Assembly: GCA_025356395.1 (NCBI GenBank)
Contig: JANXTA010000065.1
Coordinates: forward strand, 1 to 48,048
Direction: 5' to 3'
Length of the DNA: 48,048 nucleotides
Source of the DNA: Betaproteobacteria bacterium
GTDB taxonomy: Bacteria; Pseudomonadota; Gammaproteobacteria; Burkholderiales; Burkholderiaceae_D
Shown: piece by piece, positions 8,428-17,874 of the stretch
Layout of the letters: every line of letters starts with the position of its first letter
Position numbering within the stretch: the stretch's first letter is position 1
Made by a program: the position numbers and the translations under genes
Notes under the pieces: generated by a model
The model's database searches: none
Told to the model about the DNA's origin: nothing
What the model saw: only the letters and a program-made list of their open reading frames with translations

Positions 8428-8964
8428 TCAGGCGGCAGCGCGCTTGCCGCGAGCCTTCGCTTCGGTCGTCGCGGAGACGACGGTCGCGGCCATGGCTTTT
8501 TCGACGGCTGCGACACGCTCGACCAGACGCTTCGAGCCTTCGACCACCTGGCCGGCAATCTGCAGCGACAGCTGGGCAGCGGGCATGTTGATCTTGGTCA
8601 TCGTCTCGACGACCGGCTTGCCGATCATCGCTTCGAAGCGGTCACCGACGTTGCCGAGGCGCTTGATGCCTTGGGCGGTCGTGTCCGTGATCTTGTCGAT
8701 CGCGACATCGGCCTGCTCGGTGGCACGGGTCACGCCGCCGACGAAGAAGCCGGTCAGTTGGGCATAGGCCGACAGGATGCTCGAGCGGATCGACTCGTCG
8801 ACCATCGGCAGCGACGGCGACTTGATCATCGACGTGTAGCGATCGTTGATCTGGGCCACCACGCGCTGCGTGCCGAGGCGATAGGCGTTGACGAGATGCT
8901 TGCTGGCGAGGCCGTATTGACCGACGACATCGATGGCAACGGCGTTCAGGGTGGGGTTGGACAT
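8428..8964 (-). CDS. Phasin-like protein
   Basis: A 178-residue, almost wholly helical protein: MSNPTLNAVAIDVVGQYGLA and, further on, ATEQADVAIDKITDTTAQGI and AATVVSATTEAKARGKRAAA. The amphipathic helical pattern, lack of Cys, small Ala/Thr-rich C-terminus with a short basic end and position beside a PhaF-type gene suggest a granule surface protein. I do not see a family-defining motif. The start at 8964 is preferred because GGAGA is correctly spaced before it, while the upstream ATG at 8976 overlaps that ribosome binding site. The hairpin at 8326-8362 separates it from the next gene. Confidence 0.65.
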   Translation of the reverse strand: MSNPTLNAVAIDVVGQYGLASKHLVNAYRLGTQRVVAQINDRYTSMIKSPSLPMVDESIRSSILSAYAQLTGFFVGGVTRATEQADVAIDKITDTTAQGIKRLGNVGDRFEAMIGKPVVETMTKINMPAAQLSLQIAGQVVEGSKRLVERVAAVEKAMAATVVSATTEAKARGKRAAA

Positions 8965-9110
8965 GTAAGTCTCCATTCAGGGTTGATCGCATGCAGCGCG
9001 GCGGATGCCGTTTGGCTGCCGGAGCCTGTGCGTTTGAACCGCTGCACGACTCCATGGACCGCATCTTCTGCGAGACACCCTAGGCGGAGAAAACTAGAAA
9101 CGCGGGATAG

Positions 9111-9128
9111 TTAGGGTGATCGCCCTAA
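9111..9128. repeat. Perfect 6-bp inverted repeat at the end of the HTH regulator gene
   Basis: TTAGGG-N6-CCCTAA spans the stop codon of the regulator gene. It may be a weak hairpin terminator or an operator. No T-run follows. Confidence 0.4.
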
Positions 9129-10216
9129 TAGGTCTCTGCGTCCGCCGTGAGCGTGGAGAACGCATCAGGCAGACGTTGCACGCGCCCTGCATGACGGGCG
9201 TCGTAGCCGGGCAGCGCATCCACCGCGGCACGGAAGGTCGACCCGCCGACGATCGCGAGGACCTGTTGCATGACGGGCTGTTCGAGCGCCGACGCGTCGC
9301 ACATCAGGAAGTAGCGCTCGGTGGCCAACGGGATGAAGTCGAGCTTGAAGCGACGGGCCGGCGTCTCGAGTCCGAAGCCCGCGTCGGCCAGGCCGCTCGC
9401 GATGTACGCCGCGACGGCGGCGTGCGTGACCTCGCCCTGCTCGAAGCCGTTGATGCGGTTGCTGTCCACCCGGGCTTCGGCCATCAGTCCCTCGAGCAGG
9501 AAGCGGGTGCCTGAGTTGCGCTGCCGGTTGATGAAGCGCACGTCCGGTCGCAGCAGATCCTGCAGGTCGTAGATCTTGAGCGGGTTGCCGGCGGGCACCA
9601 TCAATCCCTGGTGTCGGGTCGCCATGTCGACGATCACGTGACGACCCGGGTCCATCCAGCGGCGGTAGTGGCGGAGCGCCGGAACTTCCATGGTGCCGAT
9701 CGGGATATGGAAGCCGGCGACGTCGCAGCTGCCGTCGCGCAGGGCCGCGGGCGCTTCGAGGCTGCCGACGTATTTGCGTTCGAACGCGATGCCGTGCGCC
9801 GAAAGCAGGTCGAAGAGGATCTCGATCGCGAAGCCATGGCTCGCACGGACTCGCAGCAGCACGGGCTCGGTCTGCAGCACGGCTTCCATCTCGGATTCGA
9901 GTTCGGAGGCGAGCGACTCGAGTCCCGGCGCGAGGCGGGCCTGGATCCGTTGATCGGCACGGACCAGCTTCTCGCCCAGCGCCGTGAGCTGCGATCCGCG
10001 TCCCCGCTCCATCTGCAGCAGCCCGGCCCCGAACAGCGCTTCGCCCTGACGGATCAGGTCCCAGGCGTGCCGATACGACGTGCCCGACCTCGTGCAGGCG
10101 GCCGATAGGCTACCGCTGGCCTGGACCTGCGCGAGCAGGTCGAGCAGGCGCGGAGGCAGGGTCTTGCCATCCGGAAAGCGGATGGTCCATTGCGGCTTGA
10201 TCGAGACGCGCTTCAT
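9125..10216 (-). CDS. ModE/LysR-type HTH regulator with periplasmic-binding-like domain (probable fds regulator)
   Basis: A 363-residue one-component regulator. Residues about 10-110 form a ModE-like winged HTH (LLDLLAQVQASGSLSAAC, then SYRHAWDLIRQGEALFGAGL). Residues about 120-340 form a type 2 periplasmic-binding-like sensor domain of the kind found in molybdate- or anion-sensing regulators (DVAGFHIPIG, NRQRNSGTRFLLEGLM, SGLADAGFGLE). It is divergent from the transporter-fds operon, so it most likely controls formate dehydrogenase and may sense molybdate, formate or a related anion. C. necator has a regulator called FdsR beside its fds operon; whether this is its orthologue needs an alignment. 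Confidence 0.82.
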   Translation of the reverse strand: MKRVSIKPQWTIRFPDGKTLPPRLLDLLAQVQASGSLSAACTRSGTSYRHAWDLIRQGEALFGAGLLQMERGRGSQLTALGEKLVRADQRIQARLAPGLESLASELESEMEAVLQTEPVLLRVRASHGFAIEILFDLLSAHGIAFERKYVGSLEAPAALRDGSCDVAGFHIPIGTMEVPALRHYRRWMDPGRHVIVDMATRHQGLMVPAGNPLKIYDLQDLLRPDVRFINRQRNSGTRFLLEGLMAEARVDSNRINGFEQGEVTHAAVAAYIASGLADAGFGLETPARRFKLDFIPLATERYFLMCDASALEQPVMQQVLAIVGGSTFRAAVDALPGYDARHAGRVQRLPDAFSTLTADAETY

Positions 10217-10401
10217 GCGGTGGTGTCGGTAGTGCCCCTTACGGGGTCTCCCTTAGGCGCCGACGGGCATAACTGCTGCGCTGTGATGCGCCTATTGCGG
10301 GGCTGATGGCGGGCCTCTAGAGTGCTCGATGCGCGGTGGCTCGGAACACGTCGGAAGGGCCACATGATGCACTCAAAAAAACGAAATCGAGGAGACCCTT
10401 T

Positions 10402-12075
10402 TTGGCATCAATCGCTGCAGACCGTCTTCCGTCGTCGACGCCGTCCTATGGCTTCCTGTCGAAGGAACGGACCATCGCCGGACCAGGCTTCAACCGCTGG
10501 CTCGTCCCGCCCGCCGCGCTCGCGATCCACCTGTGCATCGGCATGGCCTACGGGTTTTCGGTGTTTTGGCTGCCGCTGTCGAAGGCGATCGGCGGCAAGG
10601 AGGCGCTGGCCTGCTCGAAGGACATCAGCCTCTTCGCCGAGCTGTTCACGACGACCTGCGACTGGCGCATCTCCAGCCTGGGCTGGATGTACACGCTGTT
10701 CTTCGTGCTGTTGGGCGTATCGGCGGCCGTGTGGGGCGGCTGGCTCGAACGCGCGGGGCCGCGCAAGGCCGGCGTGGTGGCGGCTTGCTGCTGGGCCGGT
10801 GGCCTGGTCATCTCGGCGATCGGCGTCCATCTGCATCAGTTGTGGATGATGTGGCTCGGTTCCGGCGTGATCGGCGGCATCGGACTGGGCCTCGGCTACA
10901 TCTCGCCAGTGTCCACGCTGATCAAGTGGTTCCCCGATCGTCGCGGCATGGCGACCGGCATGGCGATCATGGGCTTCGGCGGCGGCGCGATGATCGGCTC
11001 GCCGCTCGCGGCCGAACTGATGAAGAGCTTCGCGACCCCCACCGATGTCGGCGTCGCCACGACGTTCCTCGTGATGGCCGCAACCTACTTCGTGTTCATG
11101 ATGGGCGGTGCGCTCGGCTATCGCGTGCCGGCCAGCGGCTGGAAGCCGGCGGGCTGGACGCCACCGGCAGCCAATGCCGGCAAGGCCATGATCACGCACG
11201 GTCACGTTCACGTCAGCAAGGTGTGGGGCATCCCGCAGTTCTGGCTGGTGTGGATGGTCCTGTGCATGAACGTGTCGGCCGGCATCGGCGTGATCGGCAT
11301 CTCGAGCCCGATGTTGCAGGAGGTGTTCGGCGGTGCGCTGATCGGCACCGACCTGCGCTTCGGCCAGCTCGACCGTGACCAGCTCAAGGCGATCGCGATC
11401 GTAGCAGCCGGGTTTACAGCTCTCCTGAGCCTGTTCAACATCGGCGGTCGTTTCTTCTGGGCCAGCCTGTCCGACAAGTTCGGTCGCAAGATGACCTACG
11501 TGGTCTTCTTCGTGCTCGGCGGTCTGCTGTACGCGAGCATCCCGGCATCGGCCGGCAGCGGCAGCAAGCTGCTGTTCGTGTCGGCGTTCTGCATCATCCT
11601 CAGCATGTACGGCGGCGGCTTCGCGACCGTGCCGGCCTATCTTGCGGACCTGTTCGGCACGCAGATGGTCGGCGCCATCCACGGCCGGCTGCTGACCGCG
11701 TGGGCCACGGCCGGCATCCTCGGTCCGGTGATCGTCAACTACATGCGCGAGTACCAGCTTGGCCTCGGCATCCCGCGCGAGCAGGTCTACAACCAGACCA
11801 TGTTCATCCTGGTCGGCATGCTGGTCGTCGGCCTGATCTGCAACCTGCTGATCAAGCCGCTAGACGCGAAGTGGTTCATGACCGACGACGAGCTGGCGCG
11901 CGAGAAGGCACTTGCGCACGAGAAGGTCAGGGCGGCGTCGATGGACGGCGTGGCGGCGAAGACCGACGCGCGAAGCGGTACCCTGGTCGCCGCGCTCGCA
12001 TGGGGCGCGGTGGGCATCCCGATCGCGTGGGGGGTTTATCGCACGCTGATCAGCGTGCAGAACTTCTTCAAGTGA
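10402..12075 (+). CDS. OFA-family MFS transporter (oxalate/formate antiporter type)
   Basis: Inner-membrane anion transporter with about 12 hydrophobic segments, beginning WLVPPAALAIHLCIGMAYGF and including GFGGGAMIGSPLA and GRLLTAWATAGILGPVIVNY. A loop containing ACSKDISLFAELFTTTCDW lies after TM1, as in long OFA proteins. I prefer TTG at 10402 as the start (557 residues): GGAG at 10391-10394 is spaced correctly and the conserved protein begins there. The frame can be extended to a GTG at 10336, but the extra 22 residues look non-coding. It ends one base into the fdsG start (TGATG), so it is co-transcribed with fds and probably carries formate or oxalate. Confidence 0.9.
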   Translation: MASIAADRLPSSTPSYGFLSKERTIAGPGFNRWLVPPAALAIHLCIGMAYGFSVFWLPLSKAIGGKEALACSKDISLFAELFTTTCDWRISSLGWMYTLFFVLLGVSAAVWGGWLERAGPRKAGVVAACCWAGGLVISAIGVHLHQLWMMWLGSGVIGGIGLGLGYISPVSTLIKWFPDRRGMATGMAIMGFGGGAMIGSPLAAELMKSFATPTDVGVATTFLVMAATYFVFMMGGALGYRVPASGWKPAGWTPPAANAGKAMITHGHVHVSKVWGIPQFWLVWMVLCMNVSAGIGVIGISSPMLQEVFGGALIGTDLRFGQLDRDQLKAIAIVAAGFTALLSLFNIGGRFFWASLSDKFGRKMTYVVFFVLGGLLYASIPASAGSGSKLLFVSAFCIILSMYGGGFATVPAYLADLFGTQMVGAIHGRLLTAWATAGILGPVIVNYMREYQLGLGIPREQVYNQTMFILVGMLVVGLICNLLIKPLDAKWFMTDDELAREKALAHEKVRAASMDGVAAKTDARSGTLVAALAWGAVGIPIAWGVYRTLISVQNFFK

Positions 12076-12545
12076 TGAACGAGCCCTACCTCTTGATCGT
12101 CGACGAACTGGTCGCCCGGCATCGTGACCAGCCTGGCGCCTTGCTGCCGCTGCTGCATGCGATCCAGGAGGCGGTCGGTCACGTACCCGACGCGGGCGTG
12201 CCGTCGATCGCGCGCGGACTCAACCTGTCGCGCGCCGAGGTGCATGGGGTCATCACCTACTACCATTTCTTCCGCAACAAGCCGGTGGGGCGTCACCTCG
12301 TCGAGGTCTGTGGTGCCGAGTCGTGCAAGGCCGTAGGGGGCGACGCGTTGATGGCGCACGCCGAAGGACTGCTCGGCTGCAAGTCGCATCACACGCGCGC
12401 CGACGGCGTGGTGACCCTGGCGCCGGTCTACTGCCTCGGTCTGTGCGCGATGTCGCCGGCGATCATGGTCGACGACAAGCCGTATGCGCGGATGACGACC
12501 GTCAAGCTCGATCGCCTCGCGGCGAAACTGGAGATCGCCGCATGA
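12075..12545 (+). CDS. fdsG: NAD-dependent formate dehydrogenase gamma subunit
   Basis: A 156-residue NuoE-like [2Fe-2S] subunit of the soluble molybdenum formate dehydrogenase. It passes electrons between the FMN site of FdsB and the rest of the chain. The four cluster cysteines appear as VCGAESCKAVGG (C-x4-C) and VYCLGLCAMSP (C-x3-C). The helical N-terminus LLPLLHAIQEAVGHVPDAGV is typical. The start overlaps the transporter stop, and its own stop overlaps the fdsB start (ATGA), so translation is coupled. Confidence 0.95.
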   Translation: MNEPYLLIVDELVARHRDQPGALLPLLHAIQEAVGHVPDAGVPSIARGLNLSRAEVHGVITYYHFFRNKPVGRHLVEVCGAESCKAVGGDALMAHAEGLLGCKSHHTRADGVVTLAPVYCLGLCAMSPAIMVDDKPYARMTTVKLDRLAAKLEIAA

Positions 12546-14131
12546 AAGTCTACGTTCCTCGCGACTCGGCAGCCCTTGCCGTCGGTGCCGATGAAGTCGC
12601 GGCTGCACTGGCTGACGAATGCGCACGCCGCGGCGAGACGATCGAGATCGTTCGCAACGGCTCGCGCGGGCTGTTGTGGCTCGAACCGCTCGTCGAGGTC
12701 GTCACGCCGCAGGGTCGTGTCGCGTACGGCCCGGTCGAACCCGAGGACGTGGCTGCGCTGCTCGATGTGGGCTTGCTGCGGGGTGGCGATCACGCCCTCA
12801 GGCACGGCCTCACCGAAGAGATTCCCTACTTGGCGCTGCAGGAGCGACTGACCTTCGCGCGCATGGGTGTGATCGATCCGCTGTCGCTCGCACAGTACGA
12901 AGCGCACGACGGCTGGGTCGGCCTGCGGCGGGCGCTGACGATGGATGGCGCCGCGCTGGTCGATGAGGTCACGCAGTCGGGCCTGCGCGGTCGCGGTGGC
13001 GCGGCGTTCCCCACCGGCATCAAGTGGAAGACCGTGCTCGGGACGCAAGCCGCGCAAAAGTACGTCGCCTGCAACGCCGACGAAGGCGACTCCGGCACGT
13101 TCTCCGATCGCATGACGATGGAGGGCGACCCCTTCATGCTGATTGAGGGGATGACCATCGCCGGCCTCGCGGTCGGAGCGACGAAGGGCTACGTCTACAT
13201 CCGCTCCGAGTACCCGCACGCGATCGCCACGATGCGCGAGGCAGTGACGCGCGCGACGGCGGCCGGCTTCCTCGGCGACGACATCCTCGGCGCCGGCAGG
13301 ACCTTCCATCTCGAGGTCCGCAAGGCCGCCGGCTCCTACGTCTGCGGCGAAGAGACGGCGATGCTTGAAAGCCTTGAAGGCAAGCGCGGCATCGTGCGTG
13401 CGAAGCCGCCGCTGCCGGCCATCGAAGGCCTGTTCGGCCAGCCCACGGTGATCAACAACGTCATCAGCTTTGCGAGCGTCCCGATCATCGTCGCGAAGGG
13501 CGCGGCCTTCTATCGCGACTACGGCATGGGTCGCTCGAAGGGCACGCTGCCGTTCCAGCTCGCGGGCAACATCAGGCATGGCGGCCTGGTCGAGAAGGCT
13601 TTCGGGATCACGTTGCGCGAACTGCTCTTCGACTTCGGCGGCGGCAGCCTGAGCGGCCGGCCGATCAAGGCGGTGCAGGTCGGTGGACCGCTCGGCGCCT
13701 ACGTGCCCGAGTCGCAATGGGACGTGCCGCTCGACTACGAGGCCTACGCGGCACAGGGCGCGGTGGTCGGCCACGGCGGCATCGTGGTCCACGACGACAC
13801 CGCCGACATGGCGCAGCTCGCGCGTTACGCGATGGAGTTCTGCGCGATCGAGTCGTGCGGCAAGTGCACGCCCTGCCGCATCGGCTCGACCCGTGGCGTC
13901 GAGGTGATCGACCGCATCGTGACGCCGACTGCGAAACATCCGCGCGTCCAGCAGGTCCAGTTGTTGCGCGACCTGTGCGACACGATGCTCTACGGCAGCT
14001 TGTGCGCGATGGGCGGGATGACGCCTTATCCCGTGATGTCGGCACTCAATCACTACCCGGCCGACTTCGGCATCGAACCCGAGGCCGTGACGGATGTCGT
14101 ACACGGCAACCCGCACGAGCAACCGGCCTGA
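12542..14131 (+). CDS. fdsB: NAD-dependent formate dehydrogenase beta subunit
   Basis: A 529-residue NuoF-like diaphorase subunit that binds FMN, NAD and one [4Fe-4S] cluster. An N-terminal thioredoxin-like NuoE/NuoF fusion part is followed by the NADH/FMN domain: LRGRGGAAFPTGIKW, CNADEGDSGTFSDR, and GSYVCGEETAMLESLEGKRG. The SLBB region is followed by the cluster motif ESCGKCTPCRIG near residue 439 and a final Cys in GSLCAMGG. All expected ligands are intact. The ATG overlaps the fdsG stop by four bases. A 15-base gap with GGGAGAAATC separates it from fdsA. Confidence 0.96.
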   Translation: MKVYVPRDSAALAVGADEVAAALADECARRGETIEIVRNGSRGLLWLEPLVEVVTPQGRVAYGPVEPEDVAALLDVGLLRGGDHALRHGLTEEIPYLALQERLTFARMGVIDPLSLAQYEAHDGWVGLRRALTMDGAALVDEVTQSGLRGRGGAAFPTGIKWKTVLGTQAAQKYVACNADEGDSGTFSDRMTMEGDPFMLIEGMTIAGLAVGATKGYVYIRSEYPHAIATMREAVTRATAAGFLGDDILGAGRTFHLEVRKAAGSYVCGEETAMLESLEGKRGIVRAKPPLPAIEGLFGQPTVINNVISFASVPIIVAKGAAFYRDYGMGRSKGTLPFQLAGNIRHGGLVEKAFGITLRELLFDFGGGSLSGRPIKAVQVGGPLGAYVPESQWDVPLDYEAYAAQGAVVGHGGIVVHDDTADMAQLARYAMEFCAIESCGKCTPCRIGSTRGVEVIDRIVTPTAKHPRVQQVQLLRDLCDTMLYGSLCAMGGMTPYPVMSALNHYPADFGIEPEAVTDVVHGNPHEQPA

Positions 14132-14146
14132 TCGCTGGGAGAAATC

Positions 14147-17029
14147 ATGATCACTGAACTGAAGCGCGAACGCGATTTCGGCACGCCGCGTCGTACGGCC
14201 ACCGAGGAAGTGACGCTCACCATCGACGGTTTCCAGATCACCGTCGCGAAGGGCACGTCGCTGATGCGGGCGGCCGCCGAGGCCGGCGTCAACATCCCGA
14301 AGCTGTGCGCGACCGACAGCCTCGAGCCGTTCGGCTCGTGCCGCCTGTGCCTGGTCGAGATCGACGGCCGCAAGGGCTACCCCGCGTCGTGCACGACGCC
14401 GGTCGAGCAGGGCATGACGGTGCGTACGCAAAGCCCGCGGCTGCAGGAGCTGCGCAAGGGCGTGATGGAGCTGTACATCAGCGACCACCCGCTCGACTGC
14501 CTGACCTGCAGCGCCAACGGCGACTGCGAGCTGCAGGACATGGCCGGCGTGACCGGCCTGCGCAACGTGCGTTACGGCGTCGGTGCAGCGGCCGGTGCCC
14601 ATCACCTCGACGAGGCGAAGGACGAGTCGAACCCGTACTTCACCTACGACCCGAGCAAGTGCATCGTCTGCAACCGTTGCGTGCGCGCCTGCGAGGAGAC
14701 CCAGGGTACGTTCGCGTTGACGATCAGCGGCCGCGGCTTCGAGAGCCGCGTGTCGCCGGGCCAGAGCGAGTCGTTCATGGACAGCGAGTGCGTCAGCTGC
14801 GGGGCCTGCGTCGAGGCCTGCCCGACTGCGACGCTTCAGGAGAAGAGCGTGATCTGGCTCGGCCAGCCCGAGCACAGCATCATCACCACCTGTGCGTACT
14901 GCGGAGTCGGCTGCGGCTTCAAGGCCGACATGAAGGGCAATACGGTCGTCCGCATGGTGCCGTGGAAGGATGGCAAGGCGAACGAAGGGCACAGTTGCGT
15001 CAAGGGTCGCTTCGCGTGGGGCTACGCGACGCACGCCGACCGCATCACGAAGCCGATGATCCGCAACAAGATCACCGACCCGTGGCGTGAGGTGAGCTGG
15101 GACGAGGCGATCGGCTACGCGGCGAGCGAGTTCAAGCGCATCCAGTCGACGCATGGGATCGACTCCGTTGGCGGCATCACTTCCTCGCGGTGCACGAACG
15201 AAGAGGCTTATCTGGTCCAGAAGCTGGTGCGCACCGCGTTCGGCAACAACAACGTCGACACCTGTGCGCGGGTCTGCCATTCGCCGACCGGTTACGGCCT
15301 CGGTCAGACCTTCGGGACGTCGGCGGGCACGCAGACCTTCAAGTCGGTGGAGCAGGCCGACGTGATCATGGTGATCGGCGCCAACCCGACCGATGCGCAC
15401 CCGGTGTTCGCGTCGCGAATGAAACGGCGCCTGCGCGAAGGCGCGAAGCTCATCGTCGTCGACCCGCGCAAGACCGACATCGTGGACGGCCCGCATGTGA
15501 GGGCCGACCATCATCTTGCGTTGAAGCCCGGCACCAACGTCGCGGTCATCACCGCGATGGCGCACGTGATCGTCACCGAGGGCCTGCTTGCCGAGGAGTA
15601 CATCGCCGAGCGCTGCGACACGAAGAGCTTTAAGGACTGGAAGGACTTCGTCGCGCTCTCCGAGAACTCGCCCGAGGCCACCGAAGAACGCAGCGGCGTA
15701 TCCGCGGCGGACCTGCGCGCCGCCGCGCGCCTCTACGCGGCCGGCCCCAACGGCGCGATCTACTACGGCCTCGGCGTCACCGAGCACGCGCAGGGCTCGA
15801 CGATGGTGATGGGCATCGCGAACCTCGCGATGGCCACCGGCAACGTCGGCCGGGAAGGCGTCGGCGTCAATCCGCTGCGCGGCCAGAACAACGTGCAGGG
15901 CAGTTGCGACATGGGCTCGTTCCCGCACGAGCTGCCCGGCTATCGGCACATTTCGGACACCGTGACGCGTCTGCAGTTCGAGGACGCGTGGGGCGTGACG
16001 CTCAGCCCCGAGCCCGGCCTGCGCATCCCCAACATGTTCGACGCCGCGCACGACGGCAGCTTCCTGGGCCTGTACTGCCAGGGCGAGGACATCGTGCAGT
16101 CCGACCCGAACACGCAGCACGTCGCGGATGCCCTGATGGCGATGGAATGCGTCGTCGTGCAGGACATCTTCCTCAACGAGACGGCCAAGTACGCCCACGT
16201 CTTCCTGCCGGGCTCGTCGTTCCTCGAGAAGGACGGCACGTTCACCAACGCGGAGCGCCGCATCTCGCGTGTGCGTCAGGTCATGCCACCGCTCGCGGGT
16301 CTCGGCGACTGGGAGGTCACGGTCAAGCTGTCGAACGCGCTCGGCTATCCGATGGCCTACGCGCATCCCGAGCAGATCATGGCCGAGGTCGCGTCGCTGA
16401 CCCCGACCTTCGCGGGCGTCAGCTACGCCAGGATCGACCGTTTGGGCAGCGTGCAGTGGCCGTGCAACGACGACACCGACGAGGCCGGCACGTCGCTGAT
16501 GCACGTCGACCATTTCGTGCGCGGCAAGGGCAAGTTCATCATCACGAAATACGTCCCCAGCGAAGAGAAGGTGACGCGCAAGTTCCCCTTGCTGCTGACG
16601 ACCGGCCGCATCCTGTCGCAGTACAACGTAGGCGCGCAGACGCGGCGTACCGCGAACAACGTGTTCCATGACGAGGACCGTCTCGAGATCCACCCTCACG
16701 ATGCCGAAGAACGCGGGATCAGGGACAACGACTGGGTCGGCATCGAGAGCCGCGCCGGCCAGACCGTGCTGCGCGCGACGCTCGCGGAGCGGATGCAGCC
16801 GGGCGTGGTGTTCACCACTTTCCACTTTCCCGAGTCGGGCGCCAACGTGATCACCACCGACAACTCCGACTGGGCGACCAACTGTCCGGAATACAAGGTC
16901 ACGGCGGTGCAGGTGATGCCGGTCGCGCAGCCGTCCGAGTGGCAGAAGGAATACGCAACGTTCAACCGCACGCAGCTCGACCTCCTCAAGCAGGGTCGGG
17001 AAGAGGCGGAAGCGGTGCTCGAGAAGTGA
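14147..17029 (+). CDS. fdsA: NAD-dependent formate dehydrogenase alpha (molybdenum) subunit
   Basis: The 960-residue catalytic subunit, oxidising formate to CO2 at a bis-MGD molybdenum centre. In order: N-terminal [2Fe-2S] domain (CATDSLEPFGSCRLC), His/Cys-ligated cluster (SDHPLDCLTCSANGDCELQD), two [4Fe-4S] ferredoxin motifs (CIVCNRCVRAC, CVSCGACVEACP), the [4Fe-4S] site of the Mo domain (TCAYCGVGCGF) and the Mo ligand Cys377 in CARVCHSPTGYG followed by a conserved Gly/Thr stretch. The C-terminal dinucleotide-binding domain contains TTGRILSQYN and FHFPESGAN. The active-site residue is Cys, not selenocysteine. Length matches C. necator FdsA. Its stop overlaps fdhD. Confidence 0.97.
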   Translation: MITELKRERDFGTPRRTATEEVTLTIDGFQITVAKGTSLMRAAAEAGVNIPKLCATDSLEPFGSCRLCLVEIDGRKGYPASCTTPVEQGMTVRTQSPRLQELRKGVMELYISDHPLDCLTCSANGDCELQDMAGVTGLRNVRYGVGAAAGAHHLDEAKDESNPYFTYDPSKCIVCNRCVRACEETQGTFALTISGRGFESRVSPGQSESFMDSECVSCGACVEACPTATLQEKSVIWLGQPEHSIITTCAYCGVGCGFKADMKGNTVVRMVPWKDGKANEGHSCVKGRFAWGYATHADRITKPMIRNKITDPWREVSWDEAIGYAASEFKRIQSTHGIDSVGGITSSRCTNEEAYLVQKLVRTAFGNNNVDTCARVCHSPTGYGLGQTFGTSAGTQTFKSVEQADVIMVIGANPTDAHPVFASRMKRRLREGAKLIVVDPRKTDIVDGPHVRADHHLALKPGTNVAVITAMAHVIVTEGLLAEEYIAERCDTKSFKDWKDFVALSENSPEATEERSGVSAADLRAAARLYAAGPNGAIYYGLGVTEHAQGSTMVMGIANLAMATGNVGREGVGVNPLRGQNNVQGSCDMGSFPHELPGYRHISDTVTRLQFEDAWGVTLSPEPGLRIPNMFDAAHDGSFLGLYCQGEDIVQSDPNTQHVADALMAMECVVVQDIFLNETAKYAHVFLPGSSFLEKDGTFTNAERRISRVRQVMPPLAGLGDWEVTVKLSNALGYPMAYAHPEQIMAEVASLTPTFAGVSYARIDRLGSVQWPCNDDTDEAGTSLMHVDHFVRGKGKFIITKYVPSEEKVTRKFPLLLTTGRILSQYNVGAQTRRTANNVFHDEDRLEIHPHDAEERGIRDNDWVGIESRAGQTVLRATLAERMQPGVVFTTFHFPESGANVITTDNSDWATNCPEYKVTAVQVMPVAQPSEWQKEYATFNRTQLDLLKQGREEAEAVLEK

Positions 17030-17874
17030 AGCTCGTCCAACCGTCAGCCGACCTGCAGGGCGTCGAGCGTACGCGTGTCACGCGCTATCGCGCCGGACGC
17101 CTCGAAGCCGCCGACGACTGGCTGGTCGACGAGGTGCCGGTCGCGCTGATCTTCAACGGGATCTCGCATGCCGTGATGCTGGCGAGCCCGCTCGATCTGG
17201 AAGAGTTCGCGCTCGGGTTCGCGCTCACCGAAGGACTGCTGAAAGATCGCTCCGAACTCTACGGCGTCGAGGTCGTTCCGGTCGGAAATGGCATCGAGGT
17301 CCGGCTCGAGGTGGCGAGCGCTTGCGAGTTCCGCATGAAGGAGCGGCGCCGCAACCTCAGCGGCCGCACGGGTTGCGGCCTGTGCGGCACCGAGAGTCTC
17401 GATCAGGTGTTGCGACCGATGCCACCGATTGCCCATCTTCTGACGGTCGAGATCTCGGCCATCGCCGTTGCGCTGACTGCGATGACCGAGCAGCAACCGC
17501 TGCAACGGATCTCGGGTGCGGCCCACGCGGCGGCCTGGTGCGATCGCGACGGCCGCGTGCTGCTGGTCCGTGAGGATGTCGGCCGTCACAACGCGCTCGA
17601 CAAGCTGATCGGTGCGATGGTGCGCGCCGAGATTCGCTCCGAAGAAGGCTTCGTGGCAGTCACCAGCCGGGCCAGCGTCGAGATGGTCCAGAAAACGTTG
17701 ATGGCCGGCGCGAGCATGCTGGTCGCGGTGTCTGCGCCGACCGCGCTCGCGGTGCGCGTCGCGACCGAGCACAGACTCGCGCTCGCTGGCTTCGCGCGCG
17801 GCCGCGACCTGGTCTGCTACACCGATCCCGCGCGTTTCGGGCTGACCAGCCAACCGGTATCGATTCCCGCATGA
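17026..17874 (+). CDS. fdhD: Formate dehydrogenase accessory sulfurtransferase FdhD (FdsC)
   Basis: Delivers sulfur to the bis-MGD cofactor so that formate dehydrogenase becomes active. The 282-residue frame contains the essential paired cysteines in GRTGCGLCGTESL and the usual VREDVGRHNALDKLIGA and SRASVEMVQKTLMAG segments. The start is GTG at 17026, overlapping the fdsA stop by four bases (GTGA). The frame extends further upstream inside fdsA, but those residues are a shadow. In C. necator the same gene is called fdsC. Confidence 0.93.
   Translation: MKLVQPSADLQGVERTRVTRYRAGRLEAADDWLVDEVPVALIFNGISHAVMLASPLDLEEFALGFALTEGLLKDRSELYGVEVVPVGNGIEVRLEVASACEFRMKERRRNLSGRTGCGLCGTESLDQVLRPMPPIAHLLTVEISAIAVALTAMTEQQPLQRISGAAHAAAWCDRDGRVLLVREDVGRHNALDKLIGAMVRAEIRSEEGFVAVTSRASVEMVQKTLMAGASMLVAVSAPTALAVRVATEHRLALAGFARGRDLVCYTDPARFGLTSQPVSIPA

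Noticed and set aside
12428-16825. A 1465-codon open frame on the minus strand across fdsB and fdsA
   Set aside because: It mirrors the third-position GC of the fds genes, has Arg/His/Asp/Val-rich shadow composition and no domain; the plus-strand genes are certain.
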